A stretch of DNA of 5,308 nt from an uncultured Methanobrevibacter sp. Its GTDB lineage: Archaea > Methanobacteriota > Methanobacteria > Methanobacteriales > Methanobacteriaceae. A program made the position numbers and the translations under genes. Numbering within the stretch: the stretch's first letter is position 1; each line of letters opens with the position of its first letter. The stretch covers positions 1-5,308 of the forward strand of contig NZ_ONER01000101.1 of the NCBI RefSeq assembly GCF_900316895.1, in the 5' to 3' direction. The notes under the pieces are model-generated. The model was not told where the DNA came from. It made no database searches and saw only the letters and a list, made by a program, of their open reading frames with translations. Shown in pieces: positions 1 through 5,308 of the stretch.

Positions 1-513
1 GGAAAATTCGATATGGAAGGAAACCCAATCAAAAGCGATGCATTATACAACTATGTGCAATCTGTAGATGATCCTGCAATCATCAACAACACCCAAGGAT
101 TCGTATATACCTATCCTAATCGTATCTTCGCTCATTTTGATGTTGACCAGTTTGAAACCATGAAAAATAGAATCTTAAATGCAACCGGTTCAAACCGTGC
201 TGTGGCAGTTACAATCAACCCGATTGAAGACGCAGAAGAGGAAGACATTCCATGCCTTCAGTTCCTTCAATGCCTTGTCCGTGACAACGAACTGACAATC
301 CACTGCATATTCAGAAGCAATGACATTTTCGGAGCATTCTACTCCAACATGTTTTTCATTGCCTATTTGGGTCTTAAGATGAAAGAGGAAGTCAACAAGG
401 AAATTGTTGGTGAAAAACTGAACTTCGGAGGAGTGCACTACCACTCAACTTCCGGACACATCTACAATACTGACATAAAGGCAGCACGCAAACTAATCAA
501 AGCGAACAAATAA
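1..513 (+). CDS. thyA: Thymidylate synthase, methanogen type (5'-truncated by window edge)
   Basis: This is the C-terminal 170 residues of a thymidylate synthase, which methylates dUMP to dTMP in the cytoplasm; in methanogens the one-carbon donor is thought to be methylene-tetrahydromethanopterin instead of folate. The frame is open from base 1, so the ATG at 13 is an internal Met and the true start lies to the left. Numbering from that Met, the catalytic cysteine is C81 in DIPCLQFLQ (codon 253-255). It is followed by the phosphate/dUMP-binding stretch FRSNDIF (R101, S102, D104), N112, and the late H149/Y151 pair in SGHIYNTD, matching PCH, QRSCDVF and THLY of E. coli ThyA in the same order and similar spacing. 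The distinctive N-terminal region of the methanogen family is mostly outside the window. The gene ends with TAA inside a hairpin and converges on the adhesin gene. Function is confident from motifs; cofactor use rests on family knowledge. Confidence 0.92.
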   Translation, partial: GKFDMEGNPIKSDALYNYVQSVDDPAIINNTQGFVYTYPNRIFAHFDVDQFETMKNRILNATGSNRAVAVTINPIEDAEEEDIPCLQFLQCLVRDNELTIHCIFRSNDIFGAFYSNMFFIAYLGLKMKEEVNKEIVGEKLNFGGVHYHSTSGHIYNTDIKAARKLIKANK

Positions 514-541
514 GGATTACACTATCCTTATCTTATTTTTT
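510..541 (+). terminator. Hairpin plus T-run downstream of thyA
   Basis: Bases 510-517 (ATAAGGAT) pair perfectly with 524-531 (ATCCTTAT), leaving a 6-base loop at 518-523; a T-rich run follows, with six T at 536-541. The thyA stop codon (511-513) lies inside the left arm. Archaeal RNA polymerase ends transcription mainly on T-runs, so the T-run may matter more than the stem. On the minus strand the stem is not followed by an equally strong T-run, so ending of the adhesin transcript here is less clear. Confidence 0.6.
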
Positions 542-627
542 ATTGACAGTTTTCCGTATCTGGAAGTAACTGTATATTTTCCCTTTTTGTATTTTTTGGT
601 GATTTTCAAGACTGCAATGCCCTTATT
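517..627 (-). pseudogene. Out-of-frame remnant of a terminal Ig-like repeat
   Basis: Read on the minus strand in the +1 frame relative to the 1408-residue gene, 627-520 encodes 36 residues beginning NKGIAVLKITKKYKKGKY and ending KNKIRIV, then TAA at 517-519. They align with the last residues of the neighbouring adhesin encoded at 4859-5308 (NKRGKAILKITKKVKVGKY ... NTIKIKR) with 24 of 36 identical and one gap. In that neighbour about 48 residues lie between the end of the preceding repeat (KVSNKITVK) and this segment; here they are missing, and the segment is joined directly, out of frame, to KVSNKINVK. The remnant has no internal stop and ends 3 bases from the thyA stop, which suggests that the ancestral gene ended at 517 and that the decay is recent. 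The overlap of a few bases with the 623-4849 gene is the junction itself. Confidence 0.8.
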
Positions 628-3600
628 TAACATTTATCTTGTTTGATACCTTATATCCATTATATTCTGCGGTAATTGTATAGGTACCCGGTTTTTGAGT
701 GACCTTTAATGAGGCATAACCCTTTTTATCTGTATATGCATAGTACTTTTTGCCTTTTATCTTGAAGGTGACCTTCAAGCCTTTAACTGCCTTGCCGTAA
801 TCATCTACAACCTTGACCTTATATGACTTGCCTGCACCGTAATATGCTGTCAGACCCTTGTTTTGAGTTATTCTCTTGACCACATTGATATTTTGGGAAT
901 TGGTCTCGCCAGTTACGGGATTTGTAATTTTTACGGTGTAAGTTCCGGGATTTAACTTGACATTTAGAGAGATTTGTCCTTTTCCATCGCTGATAAGGCT
1001 ATAGGAAACCCCATTGAAAATGACATCAATCTTCTTGTTTATCAATAGTTTACCGCCTGAATCTCTTAATATAGCCAGATACTTTGAATTAAGCGTATAA
1101 GTATTTGAACTAAACTCAATTGTTGATTTTACAATCAAATTTACATTTTTTGATGATTTTATGTACTCATCATCGCCTATGAAACTGATTTTTGCCCCAT
1201 ATGATCCGGCAGGAACCTCAACATTAAAAACGACCATTCCCTGACCATTGGTTCTTCCTTTAGTTGTCTGGCCATTGACTGTTAGATAGACATCCCTATG
1301 AGCAATTATGATTCCGTTTTCATCCCTTAGGACAGCAGAGTAACTGCCTCCATAGTAAACTGATGCATCAAAAGCCTCAATTCTGGTATTTTGATGATTG
1401 ATAGTGAATGAGCCTGTCAAATCGTTGGCTTCATAAATCGGGCTGTCCAGTTCAACAACATAATCATAGATGCCCTTTTTGAGGCCGGTGAGCTCACATA
1501 ACACATAGGATTCGGTTGTTGAATATACGTATTCTTCACCATGGACCTTAAGATTAATATCAAATCCACGTGTGGAATCCCTAATTCCAACGAAGAGATA
1601 TGCATTGCATTCATCAATGACTATGTCCAAAGTCATGTTAACATTCAGTTTTGAAACGAAGAGCCTTTCTGAGTAAACAGAGGAGTTATAAATTTTATCG
1701 TCATAAAATGTTACGTAAATCGTATTGTTGCCTGTTTGCTTGAATGTATGGTTAATGTAAGCTATTCCATCCACTACATTCAAAATGAACAATTCCTGGG
1801 ACATGAAAAATGCTATTCTTCCACTTTTAACGGGAGTGCCATTCAAATCTGTGACATGAGCAACAATATTTACAGGATTGTTTGCCTCAGTGGCAGTTAT
1901 GTTGAGGGATATTTTTGTTTTGATTAATGACAATTGAATGGACCTCTCAGCATATGATGAGTTGTAGTAGAACACATCATCATATTGGGCACGGATTGTG
2001 CATTTCAGAGGAAAGACTGTAATGTTTTCCAGCTTTGCGGTACCGTTTACCACGGCCACACTATATTTTGCACCTCCAATGTCAAAGGCAACATTTCCGT
2101 ATTTTACGGGATTGCCGTATTCATCCACAACCTTTGCGGTGACATTGACAGGATTGTGTTCACCTGTAATGTTCAATTCCAGGTTGGTGTTGATCAATGG
2201 ATTGTGCAGTTCAGCGTGTGCCCTGGAATGGGTGTAGCCGACATCTTCAAACTCAACAGTGATATTTGTTGATGTAAGGATTATTTCCTTTTTGGCAATG
2301 CCATCGACAATATCAATAGTGTAGCGTTCATCGCCCACCTTAAAGTCAAGTTTTCCATGATTTATAGGATATCCCCATTGATTTAAGATACTTGCAACAA
2401 TTGTTATCCTGTTCGAGGTTTTGTTTTCAAAGGATAATGCTATTGTGGAATCTATCGGATGCAGAATTGTAAACGCCTTGATGCATGCCACCTGTGACTC
2501 ATAGAAATGATCAGGATATGTCCAGGATATGTTGAATAAATCCTTCCATGTCCTTCCGTCATAGCTGATGTATGAAATGTTTTCACGGTAAAAGAGATTG
2601 TTCAAGCTGAGTTTTTCTGAAATGGGAACTCCTGCATCTCCGTCAACTGTGATTTTAAACATTACCTCAAAAATGTCTCCGACATTAAGGGGTATCAGCT
2701 GGCCCAAATCGAAAGTGTGGTAACCTGCAGGACTGTCACCTGATTTTGTCAGCTTCAGACTGTTCCCCACACTGACTGCAAGCTCCCAATGTGTGCTCTT
2801 TTCAAAGTATGTTGAAACTGCCGCCAGATATTCATCATCTGTAGCGTTGAAAATGTTTTTGTACCATACAGTGTTTGTAGCATTCAAAAAGTAATCGGTT
2901 TTAGCTATATCATACTGATAGTTTTTGTCATATTTCATGGTGTCATTGAATATAAATGCGATTCCGCCCTTATTTTCACCAATTTTAAGGCAGGATTTAT
3001 CAAAATATGAAACATAAAAGTAACCATCATTGCCCCATTCACTGCCCCAGCTGTTCTTTGCTATCCATGCACCTCTTCCAGGTGCTCCTGACATCTGGAA
3101 ATTGTCATCCCATCCGACCAGCACGACCGCATGGTCGCAGACATGGTCTCCCATATAGCACTGCACATATTTCTTAGTTGCATATTCATAATGTGGAACC
3201 ATATAGATAGGAGCATAAACCGCACCGTAATCCCTGATTGCGTTCTTGACTGAATTCAAATCAGAATAACTGGTTCTTTTCAAATACAAAACATTTTGGA
3301 CATGCAGAACATCAGCCAAAATAGGGGACAGGACTCCGAAATCCGTATATCCGTCATCGGTTTCAAGAGCAGGACCCAACCAGCTTGTCAGATAGCTGAA
3401 ACCCATATCATCATATCCTCCTTCATTCGGATCCATTGTCCAACCGTAATGGGAGTAGAGGGATGCAAGGTTCTTCATGTTTTCCTCTGACAGGTCAAGA
3501 TTTCCTGAAGCCTTAAGTACTGCTGATTCAAGGGTTGCCACTATTGCAAAGGCCCAGCAGTTACCGGCATTCCGCTGATTTTTAACGGGAGTGACATAGC

Positions 3601-4849
3601 CTTCATCGACAGAGCTGTAATAGCCAGGAAGAGGAGAGCCATCATTAACATGATTGAATAGTGTGTAGTTGCCTGCGGTAAATATTAAGGATTCATTGAC
3701 CTGTTTTAACAAATCATTATATGCCACAGCAGTATTGTTGGCGTAAGTGAGGTTGCTGAAATCGCAATGGGTGTTTGAAAGTGAATAGAATGCACCGGCA
3801 AGCATATCTGCTGAATTATTTATGAATAAACTATTGCCAACATTCAGAAGATTTGAAGCATCAACAAACAATCCTCCACCGTTTTTTGCATGATTATTAA
3901 AAAATTGTGAATTGTTTAATGTCATATTTCCGTAAATCTGATAGATTACACCGCCATCATATTTGGCCACATTGTCAAAGGCATAAACATTGTTCAATTG
4001 GGCATTTGATTTTAGAAAAGCAAAAGCGCCTCCAAAAGTAGCATTACAAGAGGAAATTTCCAAATCCTCACCTGTAAATGTTCCGGATTTGACATAAACT
4101 GCCCCGCCCGTATCCTTAAGGCATCTGTCATTGATGAATTTGGAACGTTTGATTGTCAGCCTGATATCCCTTGAATATTTGGACTCACAGGCAATAGCCC
4201 CACCGTAATTCAGGGCAGTGTTATTGATAAAAGTACAATCGGTGATTTCCAAAATCCCTCCATTCAGATAAACGGCTCCTCCACAGCCTGCATAGTTATT
4301 GATGAATGTGCAGTTAGTCAAATAGGTTTTGGTTTTGTCATTTACGCAATAGATGGCTCCACCTATACTGTTTCCATATCCGCTTAACTTAACCGCTGAA
4401 GAGTTGGCAAAAATAACATTTGAAGCTATCAGTTCCCCCTCATTTAATATATTGAAATTAAAAATGGTAACGTTTGCCAAAACAAGACGGGAATTTATAA
4501 GCAATGATTCGTCATTACCCCTCAAAATTGTTTTGGATGCATCCTGACCTATGAATGAAATATTGGTATGGGAGTTGCTGTCGGAAAATTCATATTCTCC
4601 ATTCTTAAAGTGAAACACAGAATTGTCAAGGATTCTCCCGTCCCTAATTTCCCTGTAAGGGTCATCAATTGTTCCCTCACCATGGTCATTTGTGGCGTTG
4701 CTGTCGAAGTAAAAGTCAGAGGAAAGTGCCTGAGCATCTGAAGTGGAATTGATGCCAACAGTAGAGTTATCCGTAGCGAAAGCTGTCGGAATAATAAATA
4801 ATAAAATTAAAACTATTGATGCCAATAGCATTAATCTATTTTTAGACAC
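623..4849 (-). CDS. Secreted adhesin-like protein with papain-type (C1) cysteine protease domain
   Basis: This 1408-residue surface or secreted protein probably cuts proteins or peptides outside the cell while its flanking modules bind surfaces or glycans. Order: signal peptide 1-25 (MSKNR, hydrophobic core, cut after AFA); Pmp-like right-handed beta-helix about 40-400; C1 peptidase about 408-636 with Q425, C431, H573 and N599; lectin-like domain about 642-795; seven Ig-like repeats about 797-1408, the last lysine-rich. N-x-S/T sequons are abundant, suiting an exported, glycosylated protein. I see no membrane anchor at the C-terminus and no clear pseudomurein-binding repeat. The GTG at 4849 is chosen because AGGTGG lies 5 bases ahead of it; the next Met (residue 7) is too far from that site. 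The upstream adhesin gene ends 9 bases before the start, suggesting co-transcription. The C-terminus seems shortened: an Ig-repeat remnant follows the stop in another frame. Adhesin-like proteins with cysteine protease domains are known in Methanobrevibacter; the substrate is unknown. Confidence 0.93.
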   Translation of the reverse strand: MSKNRLMLLASIVLILLFIIPTAFATDNSTVGINSTSDAQALSSDFYFDSNATNDHGEGTIDDPYREIRDGRILDNSVFHFKNGEYEFSDSNSHTNISFIGQDASKTILRGNDESLLINSRLVLANVTIFNFNILNEGELIASNVIFANSSAVKLSGYGNSIGGAIYCVNDKTKTYLTNCTFINNYAGCGGAVYLNGGILEITDCTFINNTALNYGGAIACESKYSRDIRLTIKRSKFINDRCLKDTGGAVYVKSGTFTGEDLEISSCNATFGGAFAFLKSNAQLNNVYAFDNVAKYDGGVIYQIYGNMTLNNSQFFNNHAKNGGGLFVDASNLLNVGNSLFINNSADMLAGAFYSLSNTHCDFSNLTYANNTAVAYNDLLKQVNESLIFTAGNYTLFNHVNDGSPLPGYYSSVDEGYVTPVKNQRNAGNCWAFAIVATLESAVLKASGNLDLSEENMKNLASLYSHYGWTMDPNEGGYDDMGFSYLTSWLGPALETDDGYTDFGVLSPILADVLHVQNVLYLKRTSYSDLNSVKNAIRDYGAVYAPIYMVPHYEYATKKYVQCYMGDHVCDHAVVLVGWDDNFQMSGAPGRGAWIAKNSWGSEWGNDGYFYVSYFDKSCLKIGENKGGIAFIFNDTMKYDKNYQYDIAKTDYFLNATNTVWYKNIFNATDDEYLAAVSTYFEKSTHWELAVSVGNSLKLTKSGDSPAGYHTFDLGQLIPLNVGDIFEVMFKITVDGDAGVPISEKLSLNNLFYRENISYISYDGRTWKDLFNISWTYPDHFYESQVACIKAFTILHPIDSTIALSFENKTSNRITIVASILNQWGYPINHGKLDFKVGDERYTIDIVDGIAKKEIILTSTNITVEFEDVGYTHSRAHAELHNPLINTNLELNITGEHNPVNVTAKVVDEYGNPVKYGNVAFDIGGAKYSVAVVNGTAKLENITVFPLKCTIRAQYDDVFYYNSSYAERSIQLSLIKTKISLNITATEANNPVNIVAHVTDLNGTPVKSGRIAFFMSQELFILNVVDGIAYINHTFKQTGNNTIYVTFYDDKIYNSSVYSERLFVSKLNVNMTLDIVIDECNAYLFVGIRDSTRGFDINLKVHGEEYVYSTTESYVLCELTGLKKGIYDYVVELDSPIYEANDLTGSFTINHQNTRIEAFDASVYYGGSYSAVLRDENGIIIAHRDVYLTVNGQTTKGRTNGQGMVVFNVEVPAGSYGAKISFIGDDEYIKSSKNVNLIVKSTIEFSSNTYTLNSKYLAILRDSGGKLLINKKIDVIFNGVSYSLISDGKGQISLNVKLNPGTYTVKITNPVTGETNSQNINVVKRITQNKGLTAYYGAGKSYKVKVVDDYGKAVKGLKVTFKIKGKKYYAYTDKKGYASLKVTQKPGTYTITAEYNGYKVSNKINVK
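626..2461 (-). other. Seven Ig-like repeats forming the C-terminal stalk, residues about 797-1408
   Basis: Repeats of about 80-95 residues can be placed at roughly 797-881, 882-973, 974-1066, 1067-1151, 1152-1241, 1242-1324 and 1325-1408. Most share a D-x-x-G-x-x-(V/I) turn (for example DEYGNPVKYG, DLNGTPVKSG, DDYGKAVKG), and the last three also share G-x-Y near the end (AGSYGAKI, PGTYTVKI, PGTYTITAEY). The first three carry a VDG or VNG motif, so two subfamilies of repeat seem to be joined. The last repeat is lysine-rich and closely resembles one in the neighbouring adhesin. The array probably acts as a stalk. Confidence 0.75.
637..721 (-). repeat. Diverged direct repeat, copy 1 (end of the last Ig-like repeat)
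   Basis: Bases 637-721 align without gaps to 5131-5215; by hand count 64 of 85 bases agree. Both copies encode the end of an Ig-like repeat (GYAS..., PG-x-YTITAEY, KVSNK). The match reflects duplication of repeat modules between the two adhesin genes and gives homology through which they could recombine. Confidence 0.8.
2465..2926 (-). other. Lectin-like domain following the peptidase, residues about 642-795
   Basis: The stretch begins YQYDIAKTDYF, continues with WYKNIFNAT, AGYHTFDLGQLIPLNVGD and SYISYDGRTWKDLFN, and ends VACIKAFT. This order matches the lectin-like domain (Pfam Lectin_like) that commonly follows C1 peptidase domains in bacterial and archaeal secreted proteins. It may bind glycans or guide the protease to a substrate; binding has to be inferred from the family name only. 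Confidence 0.7.
2942..3628 (-). other. Papain-type C1 peptidase domain, residues about 408-636
   Basis: The domain opens with GYVTPVKNQRNAGNCWAF, giving the oxyanion glutamine Q425 and nucleophile C431 six residues apart as in papain. LDLSEENMKN (451-460) is the usual LSE-x-N helix. H573 lies in DHAVVLVGWDDN and N599/W601 in WIAKNSWGSEWG, followed by GYFYVSYFD. All four catalytic positions are intact, so it is expected to be active. The papain cysteine three residues before the nucleophile is replaced by A428, so that classic disulfide is absent. No separate I29-type inhibitory propeptide is visible ahead of the domain; the beta-helix takes its place. Confidence 0.92.
3650..4732 (-). other. 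Beta-helix (Pmp-like adhesin) domain, residues about 40-400
   Basis: The segment repeats a GGA-hydrophobic motif and an F-x-N-N motif, as in chlamydial Pmp and methanogen adhesin-like proteins. GGA-type motifs sit at residues 163, 190, 216, 248, 273, 299, 324 and 351; FINN-type motifs sit at 182, 207, 238, 316 and 342. The 22-32 residue spacing fits turns of a right-handed parallel beta-helix. Eight cysteines occur here (168, 180, 189, 205, 221, 243, 268, 362), some at equal places in neighbouring turns. The domain probably binds surfaces or polysaccharides; the ligand cannot be read from sequence. Confidence 0.8.
4775..4849 (-). other. Signal peptide coding segment
   Basis: Residues 1-25 have a short basic start (MSKNR), a long run of Leu, Ile, Val and Ala, then PTAFA followed by TDNS. 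This is a typical Sec signal peptide with A-x-A before the cut site after residue 25. No lipobox cysteine is present, so the protein is not predicted to be a lipoprotein. Confidence 0.85.
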
Positions 4850-4854
4850 TCAAA

Positions 4855-4860
4855 CCACCT
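4855..4860 (-). promoter_or_regulatory. Shine-Dalgarno site for the adhesin-protease gene
   Basis: On the minus strand AGGTGG is followed by the 5-base spacer TTTGA and then GTG (4849-4847). It fixes the GTG as start. It overlaps by two bases the TAG stop (4859-4861) of the upstream adhesin gene, an arrangement that would suit translational coupling. Confidence 0.85.
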
Positions 4861-5308
4861 ATCTTTTAATTTTAATAGTATTTTTTACTTTCAATTTGCC
4901 GTATATGGTTGTAATGGTATATTTTCCAACCTTAACTTTCTTGGTAATCTTTAAAATGGCCTTACCTCGTTTATTGGTTTTTATCTTATAGGTTTTGCCT
5001 TTGAATTTGAAAGTGATTTTTTTATTCTTAATGATTTTTCCGTTTTTATTTAAAAGCTTTGCAGTGAATTTAATTATTTTTCCCTTTTTAACCTTAATGT
5101 TTTTGGTTATGATTGTTGATTTGACTGTAATCTTATTTGATACCTTAAATCCTTTGTATTCAGCAGTTATTGTGTATTTACCAGGTTTTAATGATATCTT
5201 AATGGACGCATAACCGTTATCATCAGTTGTTTTAATGTATTGCTTATTGTTTAATGTGAAAGTGACCTTGACATTTCTTGCAACATTACCATTGTCGTCA
5301 AATACGCG
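4859..5308 (-). CDS. Adhesin-like protein, C-terminal end (5'-truncated by window edge)
   Basis: The minus-strand frame is open from base 5308 to a TAG at 4859-4861 and encodes the last 149 residues of a larger protein; no start lies in the window. It contains one nearly complete Ig-like repeat (residues 1-63, ending AEYKGFKVSNKITVK) and a second full one (64-149, ending KNTIKIKR). The first matches residues 1346-1408 of the downstream adhesin-protease at 36 of 63 positions. The fragment has 39 lysines (26%), and after E50 no Asp or Glu in 99 residues, so the tail is extremely basic. Such tails may bind an anionic cell wall, which is inference. DNA here is more AT-rich (22-33% GC in the 60-base lines counted) than much of the protease gene. 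It is probably the first gene of a two-gene unit with the protease, 9 bases apart. Whether it also has a beta-helix or enzyme domain cannot be seen. Confidence 0.9.
   Translation of the reverse strand, partial: RVFDDNGNVARNVKVTFTLNNKQYIKTTDDNGYASIKISLKPGKYTITAEYKGFKVSNKITVKSTIITKNIKVKKGKIIKFTAKLLNKNGKIIKNKKITFKFKGKTYKIKTNKRGKAILKITKKVKVGKYTITTIYGKLKVKNTIKIKR
5131..5215 (-). repeat. Diverged direct repeat, copy 2 (penultimate Ig-like repeat of upstream adhesin)
   Basis: This is the partner of 637-721, in the same orientation 4494 bases away. Here the repeat is followed in frame by another complete Ig-like repeat, while at copy 1 it is followed by a stop codon and an out-of-frame remnant. Confidence 0.8.

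Noticed and set aside
13..15. ATG at 13 as the true start of the thymidylate synthase gene
   Set aside because: The frame is open through bases 1-12, no Shine-Dalgarno sequence is visible ahead of the ATG, and the family has a longer N-terminal part; the gene continues to the left of the window.
190..444. A minus-strand open frame of 84 codons inside thyA
   Set aside because: It is antisense to the conserved catalytic part of thymidylate synthase and has no ribosome site or recognisable domain.
517..627. Programmed +1 frameshift at AAA-TAA extending the adhesin-protease into the remnant
   Set aside because: The extension would add only the second half of an Ig-like repeat, lacking about 48 residues needed for the fold, and no clear slippery site or stimulating structure is seen. 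Deletion and decay explain it more simply.
4916..4927. TATA-like GGAAAATATACC on the minus strand, about 70 bases ahead of the protease start
   Set aside because: It lies within coding sequence for the conserved G-K-Y-T of an Ig-like repeat, and the same AAAATATA occurs at 573-580 in the remnant, where no gene follows. It is best explained by coding and not as a promoter.
4743..4991. A plus-strand open frame of 82 codons across the junction of the two adhesin genes
   Set aside because: It is antisense to the signal peptide and to the basic tail, with no ribosome site and no recognisable domain; its hydrophobic content is explained by the opposite strand.
4995..5213. A plus-strand open frame of 72 codons that looks like a membrane protein rich in Phe, Leu and Ile
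   Set aside because: It is the antisense shadow of the lysine-rich adhesin tail: AAA/AAG codons read as TTT/CTT on the other strand. It has no Shine-Dalgarno site, and the minus-strand frame has clear homology to the neighbouring adhesin.

Overview
The window looks like a piece of a methanogenic archaeon of the Methanobacteriales, most likely Methanobrevibacter or a close relative. The evidence is (i) the C-terminal part of a methanogen-type thymidylate synthase, and (ii) large secreted adhesin-like proteins made of a Pmp-like beta-helix, a papain-type protease and Ig-like repeats. Such proteins are a hallmark of gut and rumen Methanobrevibacter. Genus assignment is inference; no rRNA or other marker is present.

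Layout: 1-513 (+) is the 3' part of thyA, open to the left edge. 514-622 is the short gap between convergent genes. It holds a hairpin plus T-run that may end thyA transcription, and it is almost wholly filled by an out-of-frame remnant (517-627, minus strand) of an Ig-like repeat. 623-4849 (-) is a complete 1408-residue secreted adhesin-like cysteine protease. Its order is signal peptide, beta-helix, papain-type catalytic domain with all catalytic residues, lectin-like domain and seven Ig-like repeats. It begins at a GTG behind a strong Shine-Dalgarno sequence. 4859-5308 (-) is the 3' end of a second adhesin-like gene, open to the right edge, whose two last Ig-like repeats are very lysine-rich. 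Its stop codon overlaps the Shine-Dalgarno sequence of the protease gene, so the two are probably co-transcribed.

The most interesting point is the comparison of the two adhesin C-termini. The upstream protein ends with two repeats. The first matches the last repeat of the 1408-residue protein at 36 of 63 residues. The second has no in-frame counterpart there, but its C-terminal half is found just past the stop codon in the +1 frame (24 of 36 residues identical). The protease gene therefore appears to have lost most of its terminal, strongly cationic repeat through an internal deletion that also changed frame and created the present stop codon. If that repeat serves to hold the protein on the cell wall, the protease may now be held differently or released; this is inference.

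The thyA gene has no evident functional link with the surface proteins; it is simply their convergent neighbour.
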